Part shown: positions 1 through 5,513 of the stretch, one piece after another
Layout: each line of letters starts with the position of its first letter
Numbering within the stretch: position 1 is the stretch's first letter
NCBI GenBank assembly: GCA_002345845.1
Contig: DDWF01000025.1
Coordinates: forward strand, 4,306-11,577
Length of the DNA stretch: 7,272 bases
Direction: 5' to 3'
Origin: Betaproteobacteria bacterium UBA2293
GTDB lineage: Bacteria; Pseudomonadota; Gammaproteobacteria; Burkholderiales; Rhodocyclaceae
The notes under the pieces: generated by a model
Told to the model about the DNA's origin: nothing
The model's database searches: none
What the model saw: only the letters and a program-made list of their open reading frames with translations
Position numbers and translations under genes: made by a program

Positions 1-439
1 CATTGTCGATTTCATCGACATGGAGAACGAGGAGCACAAGAAGGCGGTGCTGGAAGAGTTCAACAAGGCGCTGGCCAGCGATCACACGCGGCTGACGGTC
101 AATGGTTTCACCCAGCTCGGGCTGGTCGAAATGACCCGCAAGCGCACCCGTGAGTCGCTGGCGCACGTCCTCTGCGAACCCTGCCCGACCTGCGGCGGGC
201 GCGGCGAGGTGAAGACCGCACGCACCGTGGCCTACGAAATCCTCCGCGAACTACTGCGCGAGGCCCGTCAGTTCAATGCCCGCGAATACCGCATCCTCGC
301 CGGCCCGGCGGTCGTCGATCTGTTTCTCGACGAAGAATCGCAGTCCCTGGCCATGCTCTCCGACTTCATCGGCAAATCCGTGTCGCTACAGTCCGAACCC
401 AGCTATTCGCCCGAGCAGTACGACATCGTCCTGATGTGA
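1..439 (+). CDS. rng: Ribonuclease G, C-terminal part (5' end outside window)
   Basis: This is the last 145 residues of an RNase E/G-family endoribonuclease; the reading frame is open from base 2 and stops with TGA at 437-439. RNase G is a cytoplasmic 5'-end-sensing endonuclease that matures the 5' end of 16S rRNA and helps turn over mRNA. The fragment begins in the end of the catalytic region (VDFIDME). It then carries the family signature RKRTRESL, followed by the zinc-link cysteines in CPTCGGRG. That motif joins two protomers in the family's tetramer. The small C-terminal domain follows and ends in EQYDIVLM, which resembles the end of Escherichia coli RNase G as I recall it. The protein ends there and has no long RNase E-type degradosome scaffold, which is why I call G rather than E. 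The ATG at base 20 is internal and is not the true start. The gene converges on the chemoreceptor gene with a 12-base gap. Confidence 0.93.
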   Translation, partial: IVDFIDMENEEHKKAVLEEFNKALASDHTRLTVNGFTQLGLVEMTRKRTRESLAHVLCEPCPTCGGRGEVKTARTVAYEILRELLREARQFNAREYRILAGPAVVDLFLDEESQSLAMLSDFIGKSVSLQSEPSYSPEQYDIVLM

Positions 440-445
440 GGCGGC

Positions 446-462
446 TCCGGGTTACACCCGGA
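446..462. terminator. Short hairpin between convergent rng and chemoreceptor genes
   Basis: A 7-bp perfect inverted repeat (TCCGGGT / ACCCGGA, 3-base loop) lies in the 12-base gap and overlaps the TAA stop codon of the - strand gene. It could form a small stem in both converging transcripts. No T-run follows on either strand, so it is at best a weak or Rho-assisted termination element. Confidence 0.3.
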
Positions 463-2077
463 AGCGGCGCACGCTCTCCTTGAGGGTATGCGAAAGATTG
501 ACCAGGACGCCTGAACGCCGGCTCGATTCGGCCGAAGCGGCATGCGTGTGGTCGATTCCCTGAGCGATCATCTCGACGCGTTGGGCGATGTCGGTGCTGG
601 CTGCCGTCTGTTCGCGCAGCGATTCGGCAATCGATTCGATGGCCTTGCCGACGCGAACCGATGACTGATCCATGTTGTCGACCGCGCTACGCACTTCTTC
701 CGTTCGGCTGGCGCCGGCCAGTGCCCGTTCCTTGGCGGCGGTCATGGTGGCGAAGGCGGTATCGGTCGTTTGCCGGACACCGCTGACGATCGCCGAGATT
801 TCCTGGGTCGATTTCGTCGTCAGCTCCGCCAGCTTGCGCACCTCGTCGGCGACCACGGCAAAGCCGCGCCCCTGTTCGCCGGCGCGTGCTGCCTCGATCG
901 CCGCGTTCAGGGCGAGCAGGTTGGTCTGGTCGGCGATATCGCGAATGGTCTTGACGATACCAGTGATGTCGGCAACACGGGCTGACAGCACATCCATCGT
1001 CGACGCTGCGTCGGACATGCCGGAAGCTACCTGATGAATGATCTCGGTGGCATTGGAAACCACGTCCAGGCTGTTGTGCGCCTGGCGCTCCGACTGTTCG
1101 GACAGATGCCCGGCATCGTTGGCGTTTTCCGACATGACCCCGATGCTGACGGTGAATTCCTCCACCGCGGCGGCAATGGCCGACGTCGCCGTGCTTTGCT
1201 CCTCGGCTGTTTTTGCCAGGCGCGAGGCGTCGGCCAGCATCGATTCGCTTTCCTGGACGACAGAGTCGGCGCTCTTGACGGTATCGACGATCAACTGGCG
1301 AATCTGGCTTTGCATGACCTGCATCGCCGCCACGATGCTGGTCGTGTCACCGGGCAGAACGTGCAGGCTTTCCGTCAGGTCGCCCTGGGCAATGCGGTTG
1401 AGCGAGGCCGCCGTGGCGACCGGTTCGCCACCGACCTGGCGGTAGATGCCGCGCCCGACCAGGACAATGATGCTGGCCACGGCGAGCAAACTGACGACGC
1501 CGAGGACGATGGCCAGCGTGCCGGAACGCTCGAGGCCGGAGACCAGCGCCAGCCGGTCCTGCTCGGCGGCGGCTTCGGCCAGCTTGCCAATTTCCAGCAG
1601 ATCGTCGCGAACCTTGCGCCAGGCCGGGGTTTCCTTCTCTACCAGCAGGGCCTGTGAGCCATCCCTGTTGCCGGCTTTGACCAGCTCGATGACCTGGCTC
1701 TGCAACGGTTGCCACTGCTCGATGTTGTTTTTCAGACGCGTCGCGATGCCCTGGGTTTCACTGTTGGCGGCCAGCAGTGGGAGCAGCTTGTCGATTTCCC
1801 GGGTGAACACTTCCTGCGCTTTGTCGAAGTTGTCGTAGGCGGTCTTCTTGCCCGGATCGAGCAGGATGTTGCGAATCGCCTGGCCTTTTTGCAGGCCGTT
1901 TGCGTAGGCCAGCGTCGCCGCATGGCGGGTGGCGATCCGCTGGTCCACGAAGCCGACGAAAATGCCTTCGCTGCTGGCGGTGAACATGATCGAAGAGGTT
2001 GCTAGTATGCCCATGCCCAGAGCGGCGGTAATGCCAAGCAGCCAGAGGCGGCCCTTGAGCGACAGATTCGCGAGCAT
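452..2077 (-). CDS. Methyl-accepting chemotaxis protein (transmembrane chemoreceptor)
   Basis: This is a 541-residue inner-membrane chemoreceptor that relays a periplasmic signal to CheA/CheW. TM1 is at about residues 10-33. A mainly helical periplasmic region of about 150 residues follows (roughly 34-186), probably of the four-helix-bundle type. TM2 is at about 187-210. A HAMP domain spans about 209-261 and contains QVGGEP and RIAQGDL. The cytoplasmic signalling hairpin covers about 262-541. Its tip is very well conserved ([20 protein letters not shown], residues 383-402), with R398 matching the conserved tip arginine. About 20 heptads on each side of the tip suggest the 40H length class. 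The first adaptation helix shows AVEEF at about 304-308. The protein ends at FRV without a CheR/CheB-tethering NWETF pentapeptide. The start at 2077 is preceded by AAGGGAGA about 5 bases upstream, a strong ribosome-binding site. The frame stays open to 2419, but that extension looks noncoding and runs into the divergent gene. The ligand is unknown. Confidence 0.95.
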   Translation of the reverse strand: MLANLSLKGRLWLLGITAALGMGILATSSIMFTASSEGIFVGFVDQRIATRHAATLAYANGLQKGQAIRNILLDPGKKTAYDNFDKAQEVFTREIDKLLPLLAANSETQGIATRLKNNIEQWQPLQSQVIELVKAGNRDGSQALLVEKETPAWRKVRDDLLEIGKLAEAAAEQDRLALVSGLERSGTLAIVLGVVSLLAVASIIVLVGRGIYRQVGGEPVATAASLNRIAQGDLTESLHVLPGDTTSIVAAMQVMQSQIRQLIVDTVKSADSVVQESESMLADASRLAKTAEEQSTATSAIAAAVEEFTVSIGVMSENANDAGHLSEQSERQAHNSLDVVSNATEIIHQVASGMSDAASTMDVLSARVADITGIVKTIRDIADQTNLLALNAAIEAARAGEQGRGFAVVADEVRKLAELTTKSTQEISAIVSGVRQTTDTAFATMTAAKERALAGASRTEEVRSAVDNMDQSSVRVGKAIESIAESLREQTAASTDIAQRVEMIAQGIDHTHAASAESSRRSGVLVNLSHTLKESVRRFRV

Positions 2078-2102
2078 GATTCTCTCCCTTTGTTGTTGTA
2101 TC

Positions 2103-2118
2103 CGGCCTTGCCAGGCCG
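2103..2118. repeat. Inverted repeat in the chemoreceptor leader
   Basis: CGGCCT and AGGCCG flank a 4-base loop, giving a 6-bp GC-rich stem about 25 bases upstream of the chemoreceptor start codon. It would lie in the 5' untranslated region of that mRNA or act as an operator half-site pair. It does not sequester the ribosome-binding site at 2083-2090. Its significance is uncertain. Confidence 0.3.
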
Positions 2119-2145
2119 CTGACAACCTTAATATTAGCCTAAAGT

Positions 2146-2166
2146 AATATCGACCATAAAATATCG
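2146..2166 (+). repeat. Direct repeat AATATCG x2 in the divergent region
   Basis: AATATCG occurs at 2146-2152 and again at 2160-2166, with start points 14 bases apart, in the middle of the divergent intergenic region. It overlaps candidate promoter elements of both genes. It could be a binding site for a regulator, but in AT-rich DNA two 7-base copies may be coincidence. Confidence 0.3.
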
Positions 2167-2240
2167 GCGTTGCGTACCGAATTGAACTGAACAAGCAGTG
2201 CGCCATCGTAATGACGTGACGACCACAATGGAGACCAATC

Positions 2241-3116
2241 ATGAATACCAATTCTGAACTTGATGCCCTTATCCCTGCGCAGTCCTTTGATCGTCGGACG
2301 TTTCTCGTGACCAGCCTGGGTGCCGGATTCGCCCTGGCCACGCAGCCGGTGATGGCGCAGACGGCAATCAAGACTGACGATATTGGCTTGCTTGCCGGAG
2401 AGATCAAAGTGCCGGTCAAGGATGGCGAGATGGTCGCCTACCGTGCCCTGCCGCAAGGAGCGAAGAAGGCGCCGGTGGTGCTGGTCATCTCCGAGATTTT
2501 CGGCGCTCACGAGTACATCCGCGACACTTGCCGCCGATTGGCCAAGCTCGGCTATTGCGCCATCGCTCCCGAACTTTTTGCCCGCCAGGGCGATCCGCGG
2601 ACCATCGAAAGCATTCCCGACATTCAGGCAAAAATCACTAGCAAGACCCCGGATGCCCAGGTGATGGGCGATCTCGATGCCACCGTCGCCTGGGCTGCCG
2701 CCCAGGGCGCCGACGCCAGCCGCCTGGCCATCACCGGCTTCTGCTGGGGCGGTCGCATCACCTGGCTGTATGCGGCGCACAACCCGCAACTCAAGGCCGG
2801 TGTCGCCTGGTACGGCCGTCTGGTCGGCGTAGTCAATGAATTCACCCCGAAGCACCCGAGCGAACTGGCCGGTGAACTGAAGGCGCCGGTACTCGGTCTC
2901 TACGGCGGACTCGACACCGGCATCCCGCTGGAAACCGTCGAGGCCATGGAGGAAAAGCTGAAAAGCGGCAGCGCGGCCGCCCGGGCGTCGGAAATCTATC
3001 TCTACGACAACGCCCCGCACGCCTTCCATGCCGACTATCGGCCGAGCTATCGCAAGGAAGATGCCGCCGACGGCTGGCAGCGCATGCTGGCCTGGTTTGC
3101 CAAACACGGCGTCTGA
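2241..3116 (+). CDS. Dienelactone hydrolase family protein with a Tat signal peptide
   Basis: This is a 291-residue alpha/beta-hydrolase of the dienelactone hydrolase family. The N-terminus carries a twin-arginine signal: DRRTFLV (R18-R19), a hydrophobic stretch to about residue 36, and a VMA cleavage motif ending at 39. The folded enzyme is therefore probably exported to the periplasm. The mature domain has the family landmarks. The conserved glutamate is in SEIFG (E85). The nucleophile is Cys168 in GFCWGG, replacing the serine of ordinary esterases. The acid is Asp225 in GGLD, and the histidine is H260 in PHAFHAD. The classical enzyme opens dienelactone to maleylacetate in chlorocatechol breakdown. 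Exported relatives have unknown substrates, and no other aromatic-degradation gene is present here, so the specific reaction is not assigned. GGAG lies 7 bases before the ATG. The gene is monocistronic: it diverges from the chemoreceptor and is followed by a strong hairpin. Confidence 0.92.
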   Translation: MNTNSELDALIPAQSFDRRTFLVTSLGAGFALATQPVMAQTAIKTDDIGLLAGEIKVPVKDGEMVAYRALPQGAKKAPVVLVISEIFGAHEYIRDTCRRLAKLGYCAIAPELFARQGDPRTIESIPDIQAKITSKTPDAQVMGDLDATVAWAAAQGADASRLAITGFCWGGRITWLYAAHNPQLKAGVAWYGRLVGVVNEFTPKHPSELAGELKAPVLGLYGGLDTGIPLETVEAMEEKLKSGSAAARASEIYLYDNAPHAFHADYRPSYRKEDAADGWQRMLAWFAKHGV

Positions 3117-3128
3117 GCCGTTGTCCGG

Positions 3129-3168
3129 CGCCTCCCCGCAGCAGCCTGATCAGTGCTGCGGGGAGGCG
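3129..3168 (+). terminator. Intrinsic-type terminator after the hydrolase gene
   Basis: A perfect 15-bp GC-rich inverted repeat (arms 3129-3143 and 3154-3168, 10-base loop) starts 12 bases after the TGA stop. It is followed by TGTTGTT, a short and imperfect T-run. The stem is strong, but the weak U-tract may make termination incomplete. The loop contains the palindrome CTGATCAG. Confidence 0.7.
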
Positions 3169-3280
3169 TGTTGTTCGCGAGACGAATGGTCACCGCAGCA
3201 ATCCGGCGAACGGCGATTTTGCCGCGTTCGAGCGTGGCTTCGTGCTACGCTTCGCGCCTCGTAAGACCTATTATCCGAAC

Positions 3281-3718
3281 ATGACTACAGCCGAATCTCC
3301 CGTCGCCAAACCGATCGACGCCCGCGCCCTGCTCAAGGACCTGCAAACCCGCTTCGACGTGTTTCGCAACTTTAGTCCGTTGGCCATCGGCATCGACAAG
3401 CAGGTGCTGGCCCAGTTGCCGGAACTGGAGAAAAAGGCCCTGCGTCTGGCCATGCGCAGCCACACCATTTCCACCCGCTATCTGAAGGAAATGGAAAAAG
3501 GCACCGTCCGCCTGAATCTCGACGGCACCCCGGCCGGCGAAGTGACCGACGAAAACCGCCAGCACGCCACGGAATTGCTCAAGGAACGCTTCAAGAAGCA
3601 GATCGAGCAGCGCAAGGCCGCCGAAGCCGCCACCCGTGCCGCCGAGGCTTCTGCCCGGGCAGAAGCCCATCGCGCCGCCAAGCTCAGCCAGTTGGCCGAG
3701 AAATTTGGGCGCAAGTAG
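3281..3718 (+). CDS. ProQ/FinO-domain RNA-binding protein
   Basis: This is a 145-residue cytoplasmic protein of the ProQ/FinO family. These RNA chaperones bind structured RNAs and the 3' terminator hairpins of mRNAs and small RNAs, and they act in post-transcriptional control. The FinO-like domain covers about residues 12-105. It contains FRNFSPLAIGIDKQVL (28-43), the helix with HTISTRYL, then GTVRLNLDGTPAGEV (74-88) and the ENRQHATELL helix. Y67 and R77 have the same 10-residue spacing as Tyr70 and Arg80 on the RNA-binding face of E. coli ProQ. The tail (106-145) is an Ala/Lys/Arg/Glu-rich helix ending in basic residues, and there is no second Tudor-like domain. It is thus a short ProQ like the minimal ones of other betaproteobacteria. 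I chose the ATG at 3281. A GTG at 3242 would add 13 residues (LRFAPRK...) that do not look like the family. No good Shine-Dalgarno sequence precedes either start. The gene ends in a very stable hairpin 20 bases downstream. Confidence 0.88.
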   Translation: MTTAESPVAKPIDARALLKDLQTRFDVFRNFSPLAIGIDKQVLAQLPELEKKALRLAMRSHTISTRYLKEMEKGTVRLNLDGTPAGEVTDENRQHATELLKERFKKQIEQRKAAEAATRAAEASARAEAHRAAKLSQLAEKFGRK

Positions 3719-3738
3719 CGTCTAAGCGGAACGCCAGC

Positions 3739-3783
3739 ACAAAAGCAAAAGGGCCAGTCCAAGACTGGCCCTTTTGCTTTTGT
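3739..3783. terminator. Bidirectional intrinsic terminator (ProQ-family gene / tRNA-Lys pair)
   Basis: A perfect 21-bp inverted repeat (3739-3759 and 3763-3783) has only a 3-base loop. The core is GGGCCAGTC/GACTGGCCC and the outer part is A-rich/T-rich, so each strand reads a GC stem followed by CTTTTGCTTTTGT. It begins 20 bases after the ProQ-family stop codon and ends 3 bases from the encoded CCA end of the nearer tRNA. One element therefore serves both converging transcripts. Confidence 0.92.
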
Positions 3784-3786
3784 ATC

Positions 3787-3862
3787 TGGTGGGGCGTGAG
3801 TGATTCGAACACTCGACCTACGGATTAAGAGTCCGCTGCTCTACCAACTGAGCTAACGCCCC
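3787..3862 (-). tRNA. tRNA-Lys (anticodon CTT)
   Basis: This 76-base tRNA has an encoded CCA end. Read on the - strand, the acceptor stem is GGGGCGT/ACGCCCC with discriminator A, followed by D arm GCTC...GAGC. The anticodon arm is GCGGA / TCCGT around the loop CTCTTAA, giving anticodon CTT, which reads the AAG lysine codon. The T arm contains the GTTCGAATC motif. It is the second gene of a two-tRNA transcript, 13 bases behind tRNA-Lys(TTT). Confidence 0.97.
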
Positions 3863-3875
3863 GAAAACAGGTTCC

Positions 3876-3951
3876 TGGTGGGTCGGCCGAGATTCGAACT
3901 CGGGACCAACGGATTAAAAGTCCGCTGCTCTACCGACTGAGCTACCGACCC
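3876..3951 (-). tRNA. tRNA-Lys (anticodon TTT)
   Basis: This 76-base tRNA has an encoded CCA end. The acceptor stem is GGGTCGG/CCGACCC with discriminator A, and the D arm is GCTC...GAGC. The anticodon loop CTTTTAA gives anticodon TTT, which reads AAA and also AAG by wobble. The T arm contains GAGTTCGAATCTC. The D-arm and anticodon-arm region is almost identical to that of the neighbouring tRNA-Lys(CTT), while the acceptor stems differ. It is the promoter-proximal gene of the pair. Confidence 0.97.
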
Positions 3952-3969
3952 GGCCTACGGGAGTCGCGC

Positions 3970-3998
3970 ATTATATCCACGCTCCCGGAGAGCGTCAA
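3970..3998 (-). promoter_or_regulatory. Sigma-70 promoter of the tRNA-Lys pair
   Basis: On the - strand, TTGACG (complement of 3993-3998) and a perfect TATAAT (complement of 3970-3975) are separated by exactly 17 bases. A GC-rich discriminator, GCGCGACTC, follows. The predicted start is near 3963, about 12 bases before the first tRNA. Such discriminators are typical of stable-RNA promoters under stringent control. A second TTGACG lies 12 bases further upstream. Confidence 0.88.
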
Positions 3999-4106
3999 CG
4001 CACTCGTCAAAATTCTTGTGATAGCGGGCGATTCGTTGATTTGCCCGGGATAGGACAACGCAGCCCGGCGCGATGGTGGCGCCCCGGTCGAGCCCGCGTG
4101 GTGCGC

Positions 4107-4134
4107 TTGGCAATTTCGTGTGGGGCGCTAAAAT
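4107..4134 (+). promoter_or_regulatory. Likely sigma-70 promoter of the small membrane protein gene
   Basis: TTGGCA (4107-4112) and TAAAAT (4129-4134) are 16 bases apart, each a 5-of-6 match to consensus. The predicted start near 4141 leaves a leader of about 23 bases before the ATG at 4164. The rest of the gap back to the tRNA promoter (3999-4106) shows no other feature I can support. Confidence 0.6.
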
Positions 4135-4163
4135 CTTGACCCCCGAAAGTCCGAAATTAACGC

Positions 4164-4586
4164 ATGAAATACCACAATCCGGCCGAACATCCCTATTTTC
4201 CGCTGCTCCTCGTCTGGCGGGGGATTCTCGTCTTCCTGGTGCTGCACGCTGTCGTGGACAAGCCGTTCGAGGCGATGCTGATGGCGCTGGGCGTACTTGG
4301 CCTCTTCGCGCTGAGCGGCGAATTTGTCTATGCCTGGAAGCTTCGTCACGATAATGAAAGGCTACGGCAGCAGGCCGAACATGAAGCGCGGGAGCGCCGG
4401 GCGGAAGAGGCCAGGCTGCGCTTCGAGGCAAGCAGGGCGGCGCAGGAAAAGAACGGCCGCAAGCACTTTAGTCTTGACGATGATGACCCGCCAGCCATTC
4501 CGGAGCCCCAGGCAACGGAACTCGAGACCTTGTCGGCCGGGGAGTTTGACCGTGCCTTGGCCGATATCCAACCAGCCCGGAGATAG
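4164..4586 (+). CDS. Small membrane protein with a charged coiled-coil tail, function unknown
   Basis: This is a 140-residue protein that I do not recognise. After a short polar N-terminus there are two hydrophobic segments, about residues 12-31 and 35-58, separated by VDKPF. They suggest a tight hairpin with both ends probably in the cytoplasm. Residues about 60-97 form a strongly charged Arg/Glu/Ala-rich helix, probably a coiled coil. A low-complexity acidic linker with four aspartates (105-108) and PP/PEP prolines follows, then a short C-terminal stretch containing LSAGEFDRALADIQ. A TAA two codons upstream in frame (4158-4160) rules out an earlier start. No clear ribosome-binding site is visible, but a plausible promoter sits just upstream. 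The orderly protein architecture argues that it is real. The antisense frame here is less plausible. It converges on metF and may share the hairpin at 4629-4659. Confidence 0.75.
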   Translation: MKYHNPAEHPYFPLLLVWRGILVFLVLHAVVDKPFEAMLMALGVLGLFALSGEFVYAWKLRHDNERLRQQAEHEARERRAEEARLRFEASRAAQEKNGRKHFSLDDDDPPAIPEPQATELETLSAGEFDRALADIQPARR

Positions 4587-4628
4587 TGTTAGCCAGGCGC
4601 ATGGCTGCCGGCTGTGCAGGATGGGAAG

Positions 4629-4659
4629 TGAAGCCTTTCCTTTCCAAGGAAGGGCTTCA
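4629..4659. terminator. Hairpin between convergent small membrane protein gene and metF
   Basis: A 14-bp stem with one G-T pair (arms 4629-4642 and 4646-4659, 3-base loop) is built on TGAAGCC...GGGCTTCA. It lies in the 102-base gap, 42 bases after one stop codon and 29 bases after the other. Neither strand has a good T-run after the stem, so it is probably a terminator or mRNA-protecting stem for one or both transcripts, with moderate certainty. Confidence 0.55.
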
Positions 4660-4688
4660 GCACTGAGCTAGCGAAAAAATGATCTCTT

Positions 4689-5513
4689 TCAGCTGAGCCG
4701 CTTGCAGATCTCGGTGGTCAGCGCCGACTGGTTCATGGCATAGAAATGCAGGCCGGGGGCCCCGCCCTTGAGCAGTCGCTCGCACAGTTCGGTGACGACA
4801 TCGAGGCCGAAGGCGCGGATCGAGTCGGCGTCGTCGCCGAAGCTCTCGAATTTCTTGCGCATCCAGCGCGGGATTTCGGCACCGCAGGCATCCGAGAAAC
4901 GGGCCAGCTTGGTGAAACCGACAATGGGCATGATGCCGGGCACGATGGGGATATCGACGCCGCGCGCCCGGGCTTCCTCGACGAAACTGAAGTAGGCGTC
5001 GGCGTTGTAGAAGTACTGGGTGATCGCCGAATTGGCACCGGCCTTGACCTTGCGCGCGAAGGCGTCGAGATCGTCCTGCGGGCTGCGGGCCTGCGGGTGC
5101 CATTCCGGGTAGGCGGCGACCTCGAGGCTGAACCAGTCGCCGGTTTCGGCGCGGATGAATTCGACCAGCTCGTTGGCGTAGCGGAATTCGCCGGTCTCGG
5201 CCATACCCGAGGGCAGGTCGCCGCGCAGGGCGACGATGCGCCGGATACCAGCGGCCCGGTAGTCGGCCAGGATTTCGCGGATGCTGTCGCGGGTCGAGCC
5301 GATGCAAGACAGGTGTGGCGCCGCGTCATGGCCTTCGGCGGCGATTTCCTTGACTACGGAGAAGGTGCGTTCGCGCGTTGAGCCGCCGGCGCCGAAAGTG
5401 ACCGAGAAGAAGCTGGGTTGCAGTTTGGCCAGCTCGGCGCGGACGGCGCGCAGCTTGTCGACGCCTTCCGGGGTCTGCGGCGGGAAAAATTCGATGGAGA
5501 TTTCGGGTTTCAT
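4689..5513 (-). CDS. metF: Methylenetetrahydrofolate reductase
   Basis: This is a 274-residue cytosolic flavoenzyme that reduces 5,10-methylenetetrahydrofolate to 5-methyltetrahydrofolate, the methyl donor for methionine synthesis from homocysteine. It is a single (beta/alpha)8-barrel domain, slightly shorter than E. coli MetF (about 296 residues). Visible landmarks are ISIEFFPP with the catalytic glutamate E8, SVTFGAGGSTRERT (37-50) and HLSCIGST. ALRGDLPSG (95-103) carries D99, and AYPEWHP is at 134-140. KAGANSAITQYFYN (157-170) carries Q166, and GIMPI is at 193-197. E8, D99 and Q166 correspond in order and spacing to E28, D120 and Q183 of the E. coli enzyme. It is the last gene of the ahcY operon. 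Its ATG overlaps the tlyA stop as ATGA and has no obvious Shine-Dalgarno sequence, so translation is probably coupled to tlyA. Confidence 0.97.
   Translation of the reverse strand: MKPEISIEFFPPQTPEGVDKLRAVRAELAKLQPSFFSVTFGAGGSTRERTFSVVKEIAAEGHDAAPHLSCIGSTRDSIREILADYRAAGIRRIVALRGDLPSGMAETGEFRYANELVEFIRAETGDWFSLEVAAYPEWHPQARSPQDDLDAFARKVKAGANSAITQYFYNADAYFSFVEEARARGVDIPIVPGIMPIVGFTKLARFSDACGAEIPRWMRKKFESFGDDADSIRAFGLDVVTELCERLLKGGAPGLHFYAMNQSALTTEICKRLS

Larger units (their letters stand above)
2078..2240. promoter_or_regulatory. Divergent AT-rich promoter region, chemoreceptor / hydrolase
   Basis: These 163 bases lie between two diverging genes and contain the most AT-rich patch of the window (about 2126-2164). 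Possible - strand elements for the chemoreceptor are TAATAT (complement of 2131-2136) and GCCGATAT (complement of 2161-2168), the latter resembling a flagellar sigma-28 -10 element. On the + strand, TTAGCC (2134-2139) and TAAAAT (2157-2162) are 17 bases apart and could drive the hydrolase gene. Its ribosome-binding site is GGAG at 2230-2233, 7 bases before the ATG. None of the promoter assignments is certain, because the candidates overlap and their -35 matches are poor. Confidence 0.5.

Noticed and set aside
1034..1657. + strand open frames opposite the chemoreceptor
   Set aside because: They are antisense to well-conserved receptor sequence and have shadow-frame composition.
2078..2419. In-frame N-terminal extension of the chemoreceptor reading frame to 2419
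   Set aside because: It overlaps the divergent hydrolase gene, has no receptor-like sequence, and the ATG at 2077 has an excellent ribosome-binding site followed directly by a normal TM1.
2139..3107. Long - strand open frame (322 codons) opposite the hydrolase gene
   Set aside because: The + strand frame has a complete catalytic triad and signal peptide; the antisense product matches nothing recognisable.
3207..3230. Imperfect stem (CGAACGGC ... GCCGCGTTCG) upstream of the ProQ-family gene
   Set aside because: It needs a 2-base bulge, and short GC-rich stems of this kind are expected by chance; no riboswitch-like or leader-peptide structure could be built around it.
3955..4431. - strand open frame across the tRNA promoter and the small membrane protein gene
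   Set aside because: It runs through a near-consensus tRNA promoter, is Ala/Arg/Pro-rich, and opposes a frame with clear membrane and coiled-coil organisation.
4657..5307. Second - strand frame (216 codons) overlapping metF
   Set aside because: It is an Arg/Pro-rich out-of-frame shadow of metF, whose own frame shows all family motifs.
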